NCBI GenBank assembly: GCA_027486405.1
Contig: JAIXPD010000010.1
Span: forward strand, 94,399-158,398
Direction of reading: 5' to 3'
Length of the DNA: 64,000 bases
Source: Azospirillum sp.
GTDB lineage: Bacteria; Pseudomonadota; Alphaproteobacteria; Azospirillales; Azospirillaceae
In this document: one piece after another, positions 37,477 to 46,215 of the stretch
How the letters are laid out: each line of letters opens with the position of its first letter
Numbering within the stretch: position 1 is the stretch's first letter
Translations under genes and position numbers: made by a program
Notes under the pieces: model-generated
Seen by the model: the letters and a program-made list of their open reading frames with translations, nothing else
What the model was told of the DNA's origin: nothing
The model's database searches: none

Positions 37477-38376
37477 ATGACCCGTTTTGGAACGATCATC
37501 AGCGCGGTCTGCGCCCTGTTCGCAGTCGTGGCCGCCTCCCCCGCCGAATCTGCGGGAAGCACGCAAGAGTTGAGTTTTCCATCAAAGATTACTGGAAAGG
37601 ATTATCGGTACACCATCTACCTTCCCGATGGATACGCCGCATCCTGCACCACCTATCCGGTGGTGTATCTGCTGCACGGCGCCAGCGGGAACGAACGCGA
37701 TTGGCTCGATAAGGGGACCGTCGAACCGGTTCTGGAGCGGATGATCGCCGAAAAGCGCATTCCGCCGGTCGTCGTCGTCATGCCCGGCCATCGCGGCATG
37801 TGGTGGGTCGACGGCCATGGCGAGAAGTCGGAATCGGTTCTGCTGACCGAGCTGCTTCCCGATGTCGAGCACCGTTTCCGCGTGCATGCGGACCGCGAGG
37901 GCCGTTCCTTCGGCGGCCTGTCGGCCGGTGGCTATGCGACCATCCGTCTGGCCTTCACCCGGCCGGATCTGTTCGCGGTCGGTATGGCGCTCAGCCCGGC
38001 GATCTACAGCCCGCTGCCACCCCCCACCTCCTCGGCAATCAAGGATCCCTCCTTCCAGAAAGACGGGGCGTTCGATGGGGAATTGTGGCAGCGGTTGAAT
38101 TGGCAGTCGTTGATCGACGGCTACCGCGCCCAGCCCTTGCGGGTTCCGCTCTATCTCAACGCCGGGGATCATGACCGGTTCGAGATCGCCTATCACACCG
38201 CCGTTTTGCAGCGGGAGTTGATGCGCCTGCAACCCAACGCGACCGAGTTCCGCGTCGTCGATGGCGATCACGAATGGCGGGTCTGGCACGAGACGATCGG
38301 CGACGCGTTGACCTACGCGCTGGCCCGGATGAAAGCGCCGCTTCCAGCGGCCAAGGGCGACGGCCGATGCGGCTGA
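37477..38376 (+). CDS. Secreted alpha/beta-hydrolase esterase (esterase D/enterochelin-esterase-like fold)
   Basis: A 299-residue exported hydrolase. Signal peptide MTRFGTIISAVCALFAVVAA with cleavage near AES-AG. It shows YRYTIYLPDGY, VVYLLHGASGNERDWL (oxyanion region), the nucleophile Ser in FGGLSAGGYAT, the likely acid in LNAGDHDRFEI and the catalytic His in VDGDHEWRVW, all as in the putative esterase (Pfam Esterase) family. Substrate is unknown. It overlaps the MFS gene by 10 bases, so export and hydrolysis may be linked. Confidence 0.88.
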   Translation: MTRFGTIISAVCALFAVVAASPAESAGSTQELSFPSKITGKDYRYTIYLPDGYAASCTTYPVVYLLHGASGNERDWLDKGTVEPVLERMIAEKRIPPVVVVMPGHRGMWWVDGHGEKSESVLLTELLPDVEHRFRVHADREGRSFGGLSAGGYATIRLAFTRPDLFAVGMALSPAIYSPLPPPTSSAIKDPSFQKDGAFDGELWQRLNWQSLIDGYRAQPLRVPLYLNAGDHDRFEIAYHTAVLQRELMRLQPNATEFRVVDGDHEWRVWHETIGDALTYALARMKAPLPAAKGDGRCG

Positions 38377-39602
38377 ACGATCCCCGGCTCGCGCTGTTCC
38401 TGATGGTCGCCGGGGACGCGACCGGCAATTCCTTCCTGCCGGTCTACGCGCGTGGGCTGCACGCCACCGGGGATTCGGCGCTGAACGGGTTCATCTCGGA
38501 CGCGATGGCGGGCGGTCTTCCGGTGTCGGTGTTCTGGCTGGCCGTGGCCGCCACGCAATTGACCACCGGGCTGTGGGAACGGGGGCGCGACCATCGGGCG
38601 TTGTTCGGGCTGTCTATTCTTCTCTCCACCATCGCGCTCGTCCTGTGCGGGCGGGCGGGTAGCGTGACCGAACTGATCGTTTGGCGAGCGGTTGGCGGCC
38701 TCGGGTACGGGGCAACGATGATCCTGGCCCAGGACGCCATCATCCGGTCGATGGGGCCACAGGCGCGGACCCTGGCGTCGGGGGCCTATCTGAGCGCGTT
38801 CTTTTCGGGCGCGATCATCGGCACGCTGGCCGGCAGCACGCTGGCCGAACCGCTGGGCTTTGGCGGGACGCTGATCGCCGGGGCGGTGGTGTCGGCCCTG
38901 GGGGCGGCGCTGACCCGGCTGTTCACCCCGCATCGGGAATCGCTGCCACCGCAACGGTTGCGGCCGGGTGTTCTTCTGCGCAACCGCCCGCTTCTCGGCC
39001 TGGTTCTGCTGGCGGCGCTGCCGTCGCGCCTGATCAACGGCGGGTTCGTCTTTTACCTGCTGCCGCTGTATCTGCACCATTTGGGAACCCCACCGGCGAC
39101 CATCGGCTGGATCGCGATGATCTACGCGCTGATCCAGGCGACGACGACGACCTTCTGGTCGCGGCTGATCGACCGCACCGGGCGTCCCTTACTGTTCACG
39201 GTCGTCGGGGTGACGCTGTCCGGTCTGGCGATGCTGGTGATTCCGGGCGGTTGGACCGACCTGTGGGGGGCGGTGGCCGCCATCACCCTGTTGGGGATCG
39301 CCCAATCCATCGGCATGTCGCCGCAAATCACGGTGCTGTTCAAGATTTCGCAGGCGGACATGGAGCGGTTCGGCCGCACCACGATTCTCGGCATTTACCG
39401 CGTGTGCGAGCGCGCCGGGCTGTTCATCGGGCCGATGGCCATGGCGTGGTGCGCCGACCGTTGGGGCGACGCCACCGCCCTGGTGACGTTCGGTTCCATG
39501 GCCCTGACCGCGTCGTTGCTGTTGATCGTCGCCGCGCTGCTTGGCGCCTACTCGGACGGCGGGCCGTCCATTCCAGCTCGTGAACAGGGGGAAGCACTAT
39601 GA
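38367..39602 (+). CDS. Major facilitator superfamily transporter
   Basis: A 411-residue inner-membrane protein with about twelve helices. The loop between helices 2 and 3 has ATQLTTGLWERGRDHR, and helices such as ALFGLSILLSTIALVLCG and ATALVTFGSMALTASLLLIV are clear. Helix 4-5 region GLGYGATMILAQDAIIRSM resembles drug/H+ antiporter types. ATG 38367 lies inside the esterase 3' end; its stop overlaps the hydrolase start (ATGA). Substrate unknown, perhaps a product of the neighbouring hydrolases. Confidence 0.9.
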   Translation: MRLNDPRLALFLMVAGDATGNSFLPVYARGLHATGDSALNGFISDAMAGGLPVSVFWLAVAATQLTTGLWERGRDHRALFGLSILLSTIALVLCGRAGSVTELIVWRAVGGLGYGATMILAQDAIIRSMGPQARTLASGAYLSAFFSGAIIGTLAGSTLAEPLGFGGTLIAGAVVSALGAALTRLFTPHRESLPPQRLRPGVLLRNRPLLGLVLLAALPSRLINGGFVFYLLPLYLHHLGTPPATIGWIAMIYALIQATTTTFWSRLIDRTGRPLLFTVVGVTLSGLAMLVIPGGWTDLWGAVAAITLLGIAQSIGMSPQITVLFKISQADMERFGRTTILGIYRVCERAGLFIGPMAMAWCADRWGDATALVTFGSMALTASLLLIVAALLGAYSDGGPSIPAREQGEAL

Positions 39603-40723
39603 ACGGCAGTGACTTGGCGGCCGATCTGATCGTTCCGGACGTGTCCGATCCGAAGGGCGGCTTCCTGCTGTCCTGGGGCGACACCATGACCTGGGACGAG
39701 TATGAGCTGATGGTCCAGCGGACGCTGGGACCGTTCGAAGGCCGGTTCGAGCAGCGCTATTTCGATTACGTCCACCCCACCACGCTGCAAGGGCATTGGC
39801 CCGAGCATCAGGTCAAGCCCACGGTGGTGCGCATGGCCTACACCGATTGGGGCGATCCCGACGGGCCGCTGCTGATCTGCGTCGGCGGCATCGCCAACAC
39901 GGCGCGCCGGTGGGACTATCTGGCGCTTGGCCTGTGCGAGGATTACCACGTCGTGTGCCTGGACTGGCCGGGCCGTGGCATGAGCGGGTGGATGCCGACG
40001 CAGGGCGACTATTCCATCGCCACCAACGTCGAGGTGATCCGCCAACTCATCACCCATCTCGATTGCGAGCGCGCCAGCATCATCGGGTCATCGCTGGGCG
40101 GCAGTTCGGCCATCGCCTTTTGCGCCGCCCATCCGGGCGTCACCGAACGGCTGGTGTTGAACGACATCGGCCCCTACATCCCGGGTGAACGCCGCCGCCG
40201 TCGCGCCCAGGCGGTCGCCCGCCATTACGTCTTCCGCCGCCCGGCCGATCTGTTCCGCCGCCTGGGCGCGTCGGCCAAGAACGAAGGGCCTGTGACCGAG
40301 GACGAGCTGCTGCACAACACCTTTTTCCAAACGCAATGGTCGGATGGCCATGGCGGGCGCATCTATCGCCACGACCCGCGCGCCTTGCAGGCCTACGCCG
40401 AAGAGGCGAAGGACAGCCTGACCCAGTGGGACGAGTGGGCGGGCATCGACCTGCCGGTGCTGGTGATCCACGGCATGCTGTCGGACGCGCTGCTGCCCGA
40501 AACGGTGGACGAGATGATCGAAAAGCCGGGGGTGACGGCGATGCATGTCCCCGACACCGGCCACACCCCGGCGATGAGCGACGTCAACCAGATCCACTTC
40601 GTTCGCAACTGGTTGTTGGGGCACGGGCCGCACGGGCATTTCACCAGCCTGAACCCGCCCGCCGGGCCGCGCCATCTGTTCGGTGCCGCGCCCGTCGCGC
40701 CGAAGGGCGGAGGCGTCCGGTGA
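39599..40723 (+). CDS. Cytoplasmic alpha/beta-hydrolase with N-terminal extension
   Basis: A 374-residue protein without signal peptide. About 70 residues precede the alpha/beta-hydrolase core, which has LLICVGGIANTARRWDYLA (oxyanion loop), nucleophile Ser in IIGSSLGGSSAIA, acid in IHGMLSDALLPE and His in PDTGHTPAM, giving a full triad. The extension (MNGSDLAADLIVPDVSDPKG...) matches nothing I recognise. It is coupled by ATGA to the MFS gene and by GTGA to the hybrid kinase gene. Substrate unknown. Confidence 0.87.
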   Translation: MNGSDLAADLIVPDVSDPKGGFLLSWGDTMTWDEYELMVQRTLGPFEGRFEQRYFDYVHPTTLQGHWPEHQVKPTVVRMAYTDWGDPDGPLLICVGGIANTARRWDYLALGLCEDYHVVCLDWPGRGMSGWMPTQGDYSIATNVEVIRQLITHLDCERASIIGSSLGGSSAIAFCAAHPGVTERLVLNDIGPYIPGERRRRRAQAVARHYVFRRPADLFRRLGASAKNEGPVTEDELLHNTFFQTQWSDGHGGRIYRHDPRALQAYAEEAKDSLTQWDEWAGIDLPVLVIHGMLSDALLPETVDEMIEKPGVTAMHVPDTGHTPAMSDVNQIHFVRNWLLGHGPHGHFTSLNPPAGPRHLFGAAPVAPKGGGVR

Positions 40724-43362
40724 GATCGGGTTTCGGGGAGGTTGTGGAGGATTCCGAACAGGATCTGCGGAACGACCGCCGCCGTCTGCTGCGGCAGACG
40801 ATGGCGCTGCACGACATCACCCGGCTTGATTCCGTTCGTTGCTCCGATTTCAACCGGGCGTTGGGCGACATCGCCCGGATCATCGCCTTCACCCTGCATG
40901 TGGATCGGGTCGCGGCCTGGACCGTGGTGGAAGGGCCGGAGGGGCTGAAGGCCACCCCGGTCGCCAGCCACGGCCTGAACGCATGGGACGCGGAAGAGTT
41001 GCCGCTGTCCGACTTTCCCAACTATTGTCAATTGTTGGCCGACGAACGGTCGCTGGTCGCCCCGCACCCCGACGACGATCCGCGCCTGCGCGAACTGTTG
41101 GACCCGGTGCTGCGGCCTGCGGGGGTGAGTTCCCTTGTGCACCTCTGCGTCAAGGTTGAAGGGCGGCCGGTCGCGCTGCTGCGCTGTGAACAACGGCGGA
41201 CCCCGCGCCCCTGGATCGACGACGAGGTCCACTTCATCGAATCCGTCGCCGGGTTCGTGGCGTTGGCCTCCATCGGGCAGGACCGCAACCGCGCGGTTCA
41301 GGCGCTGTACAACAGCGAAAAACGCCTGCTCCAGGTGTTGGAAACCAGCCCGGTGGGCGTGTGCATCGCCGATCCGGGCGGGCGCATCCATTTCGCCAAC
41401 TCCAGCTTTTGCGCGCTGTTCCGGCGGTCGGAACCGGCCATGCTGGCGACCGACCTCAACAGCCTCTACGCCGACCCGGACCAGCACCGGCGGTGCCTGG
41501 ACGCGTTCGAACGCGACGGCGCGCTGCGCGGGGTGGAGATCGCGTTCCATCGGACCGGGCCGACACCGGAAACGGTGGAACGCAACGACACCACCGACCC
41601 GCTGCTGTGGACCGTGATGTCGTGGGAACGGACGCTGTTCGAGGACCGCCCCGCCATCGTCGTCTGGCTGTTCGACATCACCGACATCAAACGGGCCGAA
41701 CAGACCCTGCGCGACGCCAAGGATCAGGCGGAGGCGTCCACCCAGGCGAAATCCAACTTCCTGGCCATGATGAGCCACGAGATCCGCACGCCGATGAACG
41801 GCGTGCTGGGGATGCTGGACATTCTGGGGCGCAGCCTGCTGGACTCCGATCAGGACCGTTCGGTCGCCGTCATCCGCGAAAGCGCGGTGTCGCTGCTGCG
41901 GATCATCGACGACATTCTGGACTTTTCGAAGATCGAGGCGGGAAAGCTCGAACTCGACCCGGTCCCGCTGCGGCTGCGCGATCTGGTGGACGGGATCACG
42001 GCCACCCTGTCGCCCATCGCCGGGAAAAAGGGGCTGACCCTGGTCGGAACGACCGACCCGGATATTCCCGCCTGGCTGCTCGGCGATCCGGTGCGGTTGC
42101 GCCAAATCCTGCTGAACCTGACCAACAACGCCATCAAATTCACCAGCGCGGGCCAAGTCAGCGTCAGCGTTGCAGGCTTGAGCGTTGCGGAGGACCGCGC
42201 CACGGTGCGGATCGCGGTGCGCGACACCGGCATCGGCCTGACCCGCGAACAGGCCGACCGCCTGTTCCAACCCTTCGTCCAGGCGGAGCAATCCACCACC
42301 CGGCGGTTCGGCGGCACCGGGCTGGGCCTGTCGATCTGCCACAAGCTGGCCGAACACATGGGCGGCCGCATCGGGGTGGACAGCGCGCCCGGTCAGGGCA
42401 GCTCCTTTTGGGTCGAGCTGACCTTGCCGGTGGCCAACGAACCCACCGAACGGAACAGGAGCGCGGAGACGGAGGCCCATGACCGGGGCGGAGACTTGCC
42501 GACTCTCCTTCCGGACGGGCCAATCCTGATCGCCGACGATCACCCGATCAACCGCGAGGTGATCCAACGCCAGTTGGAGCAGCTTGGCTGCGTGGCGGAC
42601 ACGGTCAACGACGGCCGGGCGGCGCTGGAGGCGCTGGCGCGGAAACGCTACGCCCTCCTGCTCACCGATTGGGACATGCCCGATATGGACGGGCTGGACC
42701 TGACCCGCGCCATCCGGGACCGGGAGGCCGCCGGGGCCGGGTTGGCGTGGTCGTCCACGCGCCTGCCGATCATCGGCATCACCGCCAACGCGTTTTCGCG
42801 GGAGGTCGAACGGTGCCTGACGGTCGGGATGGACGATTGCCTGACCAAGCCGGTGGACACGCTTCGCCTGGGCCGCAGCCTGGCCCGCTGGCTGCCAACG
42901 GCCGCACCGGCGACGCGACGGCCCGAACGAACGGCGGCGGTCGTTGCCGATCCGGCGAGGCCCAACCTGTCCGCCGCCCCGACCACCGCCTCGGCCGACC
43001 CCGCCGCCTCAGGCGATCCCATCGCCTCAGGCGACCCCATCGACACGCGGCGGTTCCAGGATCTTCTGGGAAACGACCGGGATGGGATCCGCGCGTTGCT
43101 GAACCGGTTTGTCGCGGCCAGCCAACCGGTGCGCGACCGTTTGGACGACGCCATCGCCGATGGGCAATCGACCGAGGCCGTGCGGCAACAGGCCCACGCG
43201 CTGAAGGGCGCGTCCGGGATGGTGGGGGCCGCCGCGCTCGCCGCCGTCTGTCTGGCGTTGGAAAAGGCGGCGATGGACGGCGATTGGGCGGGGATCCGCG
43301 CGACGACCCCGGCGCTTGCGCCCGCCTGGGATCGGGTCCGCGCCTTTGTTGAGCGTTATTAG
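40720..43362 (+). CDS. Hybrid sensor histidine kinase: GAF-PAS-HisKA-HATPase-REC-Hpt
   Basis: An 880-residue soluble kinase. N-terminal GAF-like domain (about 40-190), PAS domain (about 198-325, with VCIADPGGRIHFANSSFCAL), HisKA with phospho-His353 in FLAMMSHEIRTPMNG, ATPase boxes LLNLTNNAIKFT, RDTGIGLTRE and FGGTGLGLSIC, a receiver domain with Asp650 in LLLTDWDMPDMDG, and a C-terminal Hpt with His825 in QQAHALKGASGMVGAAAL. It can run a whole phosphorelay, so an output regulator elsewhere is expected. No membrane helix, hence a cytoplasmic signal. The GTG start follows GGAGG and overlaps the hydrolase stop. Confidence 0.93.
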   Translation: MRSGFGEVVEDSEQDLRNDRRRLLRQTMALHDITRLDSVRCSDFNRALGDIARIIAFTLHVDRVAAWTVVEGPEGLKATPVASHGLNAWDAEELPLSDFPNYCQLLADERSLVAPHPDDDPRLRELLDPVLRPAGVSSLVHLCVKVEGRPVALLRCEQRRTPRPWIDDEVHFIESVAGFVALASIGQDRNRAVQALYNSEKRLLQVLETSPVGVCIADPGGRIHFANSSFCALFRRSEPAMLATDLNSLYADPDQHRRCLDAFERDGALRGVEIAFHRTGPTPETVERNDTTDPLLWTVMSWERTLFEDRPAIVVWLFDITDIKRAEQTLRDAKDQAEASTQAKSNFLAMMSHEIRTPMNGVLGMLDILGRSLLDSDQDRSVAVIRESAVSLLRIIDDILDFSKIEAGKLELDPVPLRLRDLVDGITATLSPIAGKKGLTLVGTTDPDIPAWLLGDPVRLRQILLNLTNNAIKFTSAGQVSVSVAGLSVAEDRATVRIAVRDTGIGLTREQADRLFQPFVQAEQSTTRRFGGTGLGLSICHKLAEHMGGRIGVDSAPGQGSSFWVELTLPVANEPTERNRSAETEAHDRGGDLPTLLPDGPILIADDHPINREVIQRQLEQLGCVADTVNDGRAALEALARKRYALLLTDWDMPDMDGLDLTRAIRDREAAGAGLAWSSTRLPIIGITANAFSREVERCLTVGMDDCLTKPVDTLRLGRSLARWLPTAAPATRRPERTAAVVADPARPNLSAAPTTASADPAASGDPIASGDPIDTRRFQDLLGNDRDGIRALLNRFVAASQPVRDRLDDAIADGQSTEAVRQQAHALKGASGMVGAAALAAVCLALEKAAMDGDWAGIRATTPALAPAWDRVRAFVERY

Positions 43363-43428
43363 GGATTTGCCCCGCCGTCACCGTCCGCCCCAAACACCCG
43401 CCCCATCGTTCCAGAGGAATCCGCCCCC

Positions 43429-43480
43429 CCATGCCATCCATGCCATCCATGCCCCCCCTGCCATCCATGCCCCCCATGCA
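43429..43480. repeat. Degenerate CCATGCCATCCATGCC-type tandem repeat
   Basis: A low-complexity run made of imperfect CCATGCC and CCATCC units fills part of the 171-base gap between the kinase and the phosphatase gene. Several in-frame ATGs occur in it but no ribosome site or coding potential is evident. Confidence 0.75.
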
Positions 43481-43533
43481 CCACCACGCGCCTCCGCCCT
43501 GCCCCCACACACCGGCCTGGATCGGAGGCGGCC

Positions 43534-44061
43534 ATGGGTGAGCGTCCGTTCCTGTTCATGCGGCACGGCGAGACCGCTCACAACCGGCTCAACGTCCGCT
43601 GCGGTGGGGACGTCGACATCCCGCTGACCGAACAGGGGGAACAGCAAGCCCGGGACGCGGCGAAGGCCCTGGCCGCGCTGCCCGACCGCATCGACGTCAT
43701 CATCGCCAGCCCGCTCCTGCGCACCCGCCGCACGGCGGAGATCGTGCAAGTCGCGCTGGGTGCCGTGCCGATCCAGTGTCACGACGGATTGATCGAACGT
43801 CGGCTGGGCGACTGGAACGGGATGAGCATCGCCGAAACCCAGCCGTTGATCAACGCCGGAGCCACCCCGCCGGGCGGCGAAGGGGAAATGGAATTCCGCG
43901 ACCGGGTTGGCCGCGCCCTGGCCGACATCGCGGCGCGGGGCAACCGCCTGCCGCTTCTGGTCGGCAGCAAAGGAGTCGGGCGCGTGCTTGGCATCCTTCT
44001 GGGCAACATCCAACCTCCAATGGCGAATGCGAAAGTTTTTCGCTTTTACTTTCCGGCATGA
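43534..44061 (+). CDS. Histidine phosphatase (phosphoglycerate-mutase-like) family protein
   Basis: A 175-residue cytoplasmic protein of the histidine phosphatase superfamily. It has the RHG motif (FMRHGETAHNRLNVRCGG), the SPLLRTRRTAEI segment, the acid in LIERRLGDWNGM, and a C-terminal GSKGVGRVL segment. At the place of the second catalytic His it reads LLVGSKGVGR rather than VSHGG, so activity may be altered. GGAGG five bases before ATG 43534 sets the start. The operon position after the kinase is separated by 171 bases, so it probably has its own promoter. Confidence 0.87.
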   Translation: MGERPFLFMRHGETAHNRLNVRCGGDVDIPLTEQGEQQARDAAKALAALPDRIDVIIASPLLRTRRTAEIVQVALGAVPIQCHDGLIERRLGDWNGMSIAETQPLINAGATPPGGEGEMEFRDRVGRALADIAARGNRLPLLVGSKGVGRVLGILLGNIQPPMANAKVFRFYFPA

Positions 44062-44257
44062 TTGTCCGGTTGAAGATCGGGCAACACTTGCCGAGCGCAC
44101 ACCGTGTCACTGGCGCAAAAAAATAGACAACCAAGCGAGTCGCCTGTATGTCTATCGCCTGAAAATTCTGCGTTGTTTGCGGCACTGCCGTAACGGTTTG
44201 CCCATCCAATTTGTCTGACGCCACGCTGCGTGCAGGATGACCAGAAGGAAGTTCGCT

Positions 44258-45832
44258 ATGCTGACCCTCTTCAGCCGGAGTCTGACGGCTCGTGCCCTGA
44301 TGCCGATCGCCATCCTGCTAACGGGGATCGCCGTGGCCGCCATCGCTGGCCTGGCCTACACAAACATGGTTTCGGTCCGTGAATCCTTGTCCAACCGGGC
44401 AAAAATGATGGCGACCGTCCTGGTCGGCGGCGCGGCGGAAGCCGTGTGGGGCATGGACAACGACGCGGCGACCAATCTTCTGTCGGCGCTGTCGACCGAT
44501 CCCGATTATCTGGGCAGCACGCTGACGGCCAAGGGCGGGCGGGTGTTCGCCAACCATGGCAAGGCCGCGAGCGAGGCCAGCGACCCGACCTCCGTCATCA
44601 CCGCGACGGCCCCGTTGATGTATGGGACGGGCAAGGCGAAAGCGGAAATCGGGACCATCGAGATTCGGTTGACCGCCGAACAGGCCTACAACGTCATCCG
44701 GGCCGAAACCGCCAAGATCGCCGTCATCGGTGGCATGGCGTTGCTGTTGGTCTGCGGCGTGTTGCTGGTCATCGTGCGCGGCGTCACCCGCCCGATTGTG
44801 CTGATGACCTCCGTCATGGGCGAACTGGCCGATGGCAAGACCGATCTGGTCGTGCCCGCCCTGGACCGCCGCGACGAGGTTGGCCGCATGGCGGCGTCGG
44901 TGCAGACCTTCCGCGAGAACGCCATCGTCAAACTTCGCCTGGAGGCCGAACAGGTCCGCATGCGCGAGGAGGCGGAGCGCCAGCGCCGCCAGGACATGAC
45001 CCGCATCGCCGAGGGCTTCGACGCGCAGGTCGGCCATCTGCTGTCCACGGTGAACCGGACCTCCATCGAGATGAGCGGCTCAATCGGCATCGTCGCGGAA
45101 AGCGTGGCGGAAAACGCCGCGCGCAGCCGGACCGCCGCCGGTGCGGCCAACGAGGTGACGGCCAACGTCGAAACCGTGGCCGCCGCCGTTGAGGAGCTGG
45201 TCGCGTCGATCCGCGAAATTTCGTCGCAAGCCTCCTCCTCCCATTCGGCGTCGGGCAACGCCAACCGCCAGCTTGATGAAACCGTGGCGTTGATGCGCAA
45301 GCTGGTGAACGACAGCTCCCGCATCGGCGACGTGCTGACCTTGATTTCGTCGATCGCCGGACAAACCAACCTGCTGGCCCTGAACGCCACGATTGAAGCG
45401 GCGCGCGCGGGCGAGGCGGGCAAGGGCTTTGCCGTCGTCGCCACCGAGGTCAAGAATCTGGCCAGCCAGACGGCCAAGGCGACCGAGGAAATCACCAATC
45501 TGGTCGGCACGATCCAATCCTCGTCCGGGGCGGCCGCCAACAGCATCGACGAAATCGCCTCGGTGATCGTCACCCTGACCGAAATCAGCGCGTCGATCGC
45601 CGCAGCGGTGGAAGAGCAGAACGCGGCGACCGTCGAAATCAGCCGCGCCGTCCAACAGGCCGCCGTCGGTGCGGAAAAGCTGCGCGAAAACGTGCAGGGC
45701 GTGTCGCAATCGGCCCAGGACAACGATCAGGCGGTGACGCAACTCCACAGCGGCATCCGCCATCTGGAAACGAACTTCCACGACATGAAGGGTCAGGTCG
45801 ATCACTTCATCGGTCAGCTGACCAACGGCTGA
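44258..45832 (+). CDS. Methyl-accepting chemotaxis protein with small periplasmic domain
   Basis: A 524-residue chemoreceptor. First helix about residues 14-38 ([20 protein letters not shown]), a periplasmic domain of about 120 residues (with [19 protein letters not shown], a sCache-like style), second helix [24 protein letters not shown], and a signalling hairpin with [20 protein letters not shown] and [20 protein letters not shown]. No docking pentapeptide at the C-terminus (ends QLTNG). Start ATG 44258 follows AAGGAAG; ATG 44237 upstream is less likely. It is the fourth membrane receptor in the window. Confidence 0.94.
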   Translation: MLTLFSRSLTARALMPIAILLTGIAVAAIAGLAYTNMVSVRESLSNRAKMMATVLVGGAAEAVWGMDNDAATNLLSALSTDPDYLGSTLTAKGGRVFANHGKAASEASDPTSVITATAPLMYGTGKAKAEIGTIEIRLTAEQAYNVIRAETAKIAVIGGMALLLVCGVLLVIVRGVTRPIVLMTSVMGELADGKTDLVVPALDRRDEVGRMAASVQTFRENAIVKLRLEAEQVRMREEAERQRRQDMTRIAEGFDAQVGHLLSTVNRTSIEMSGSIGIVAESVAENAARSRTAAGAANEVTANVETVAAAVEELVASIREISSQASSSHSASGNANRQLDETVALMRKLVNDSSRIGDVLTLISSIAGQTNLLALNATIEAARAGEAGKGFAVVATEVKNLASQTAKATEEITNLVGTIQSSSGAAANSIDEIASVIVTLTEISASIAAAVEEQNAATVEISRAVQQAAVGAEKLRENVQGVSQSAQDNDQAVTQLHSGIRHLETNFHDMKGQVDHFIGQLTNG

Positions 45833-46215
45833 TCCGCCACCAAAGGTCAAAGGTCGCCAAGAGCGTCCGAGCCGGTGTCCCCGACGACAACGGTTCGGGC
45901 GCTCATTTGTTTTGATTGCCTTTTGGCGCGGATCGGCTTCGGTCGGAAGCAATTTGACGCCTGACTCCGCGCAATGGATTGGTGCCCGGTCCCAGACAGG
46001 CCCCGTTTCCTCACGCAACGGGGGGTCCAAGGAATGGATGTCTCCGCCCTGATCCGCGCCCGGATGGGGGAAAGACAGCGCAGCGCGCGCCGAAGAGTCC
46101 TGGACCAAAAAGGGGGCGGCTCATCGGATTGAGCCGCCCCCCCCCCTGCATCGTCACCCCAAAGCCACCCATCACAGGCCGGGCCCCACACCGGCCTGCC
46201 GGGCCTTGATCCGCG
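45833..46215. other. Gap of 383 bases between convergent genes
   Basis: No convincing gene. It contains a doubled AAAGGTC near 45842-45856 and the minus-strand terminator at 46104-46141. Short open frames here lack ribosome sites and family resemblance. Confidence 0.5.
46104..46141 (-). terminator. Rho-independent terminator of the ABC exporter gene
   Basis: Perfect 12-base arms GGGGGCGGCTCA (46112-46123) and TGAGCCGCCCCC (46130-46141) with loop TCGGAT. Read on the minus strand the stem is followed by TTTTTGG. It lies 75 bases beyond the stop codon of the exporter gene. Confidence 0.85.

Noticed and set aside
43431..43480. ATG-rich CCATGCC tandem run considered as start of a small gene or CRISPR-like array
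   Set aside because: Units are short, imperfect and without spacers; no ribosome site or sustained coding frame.
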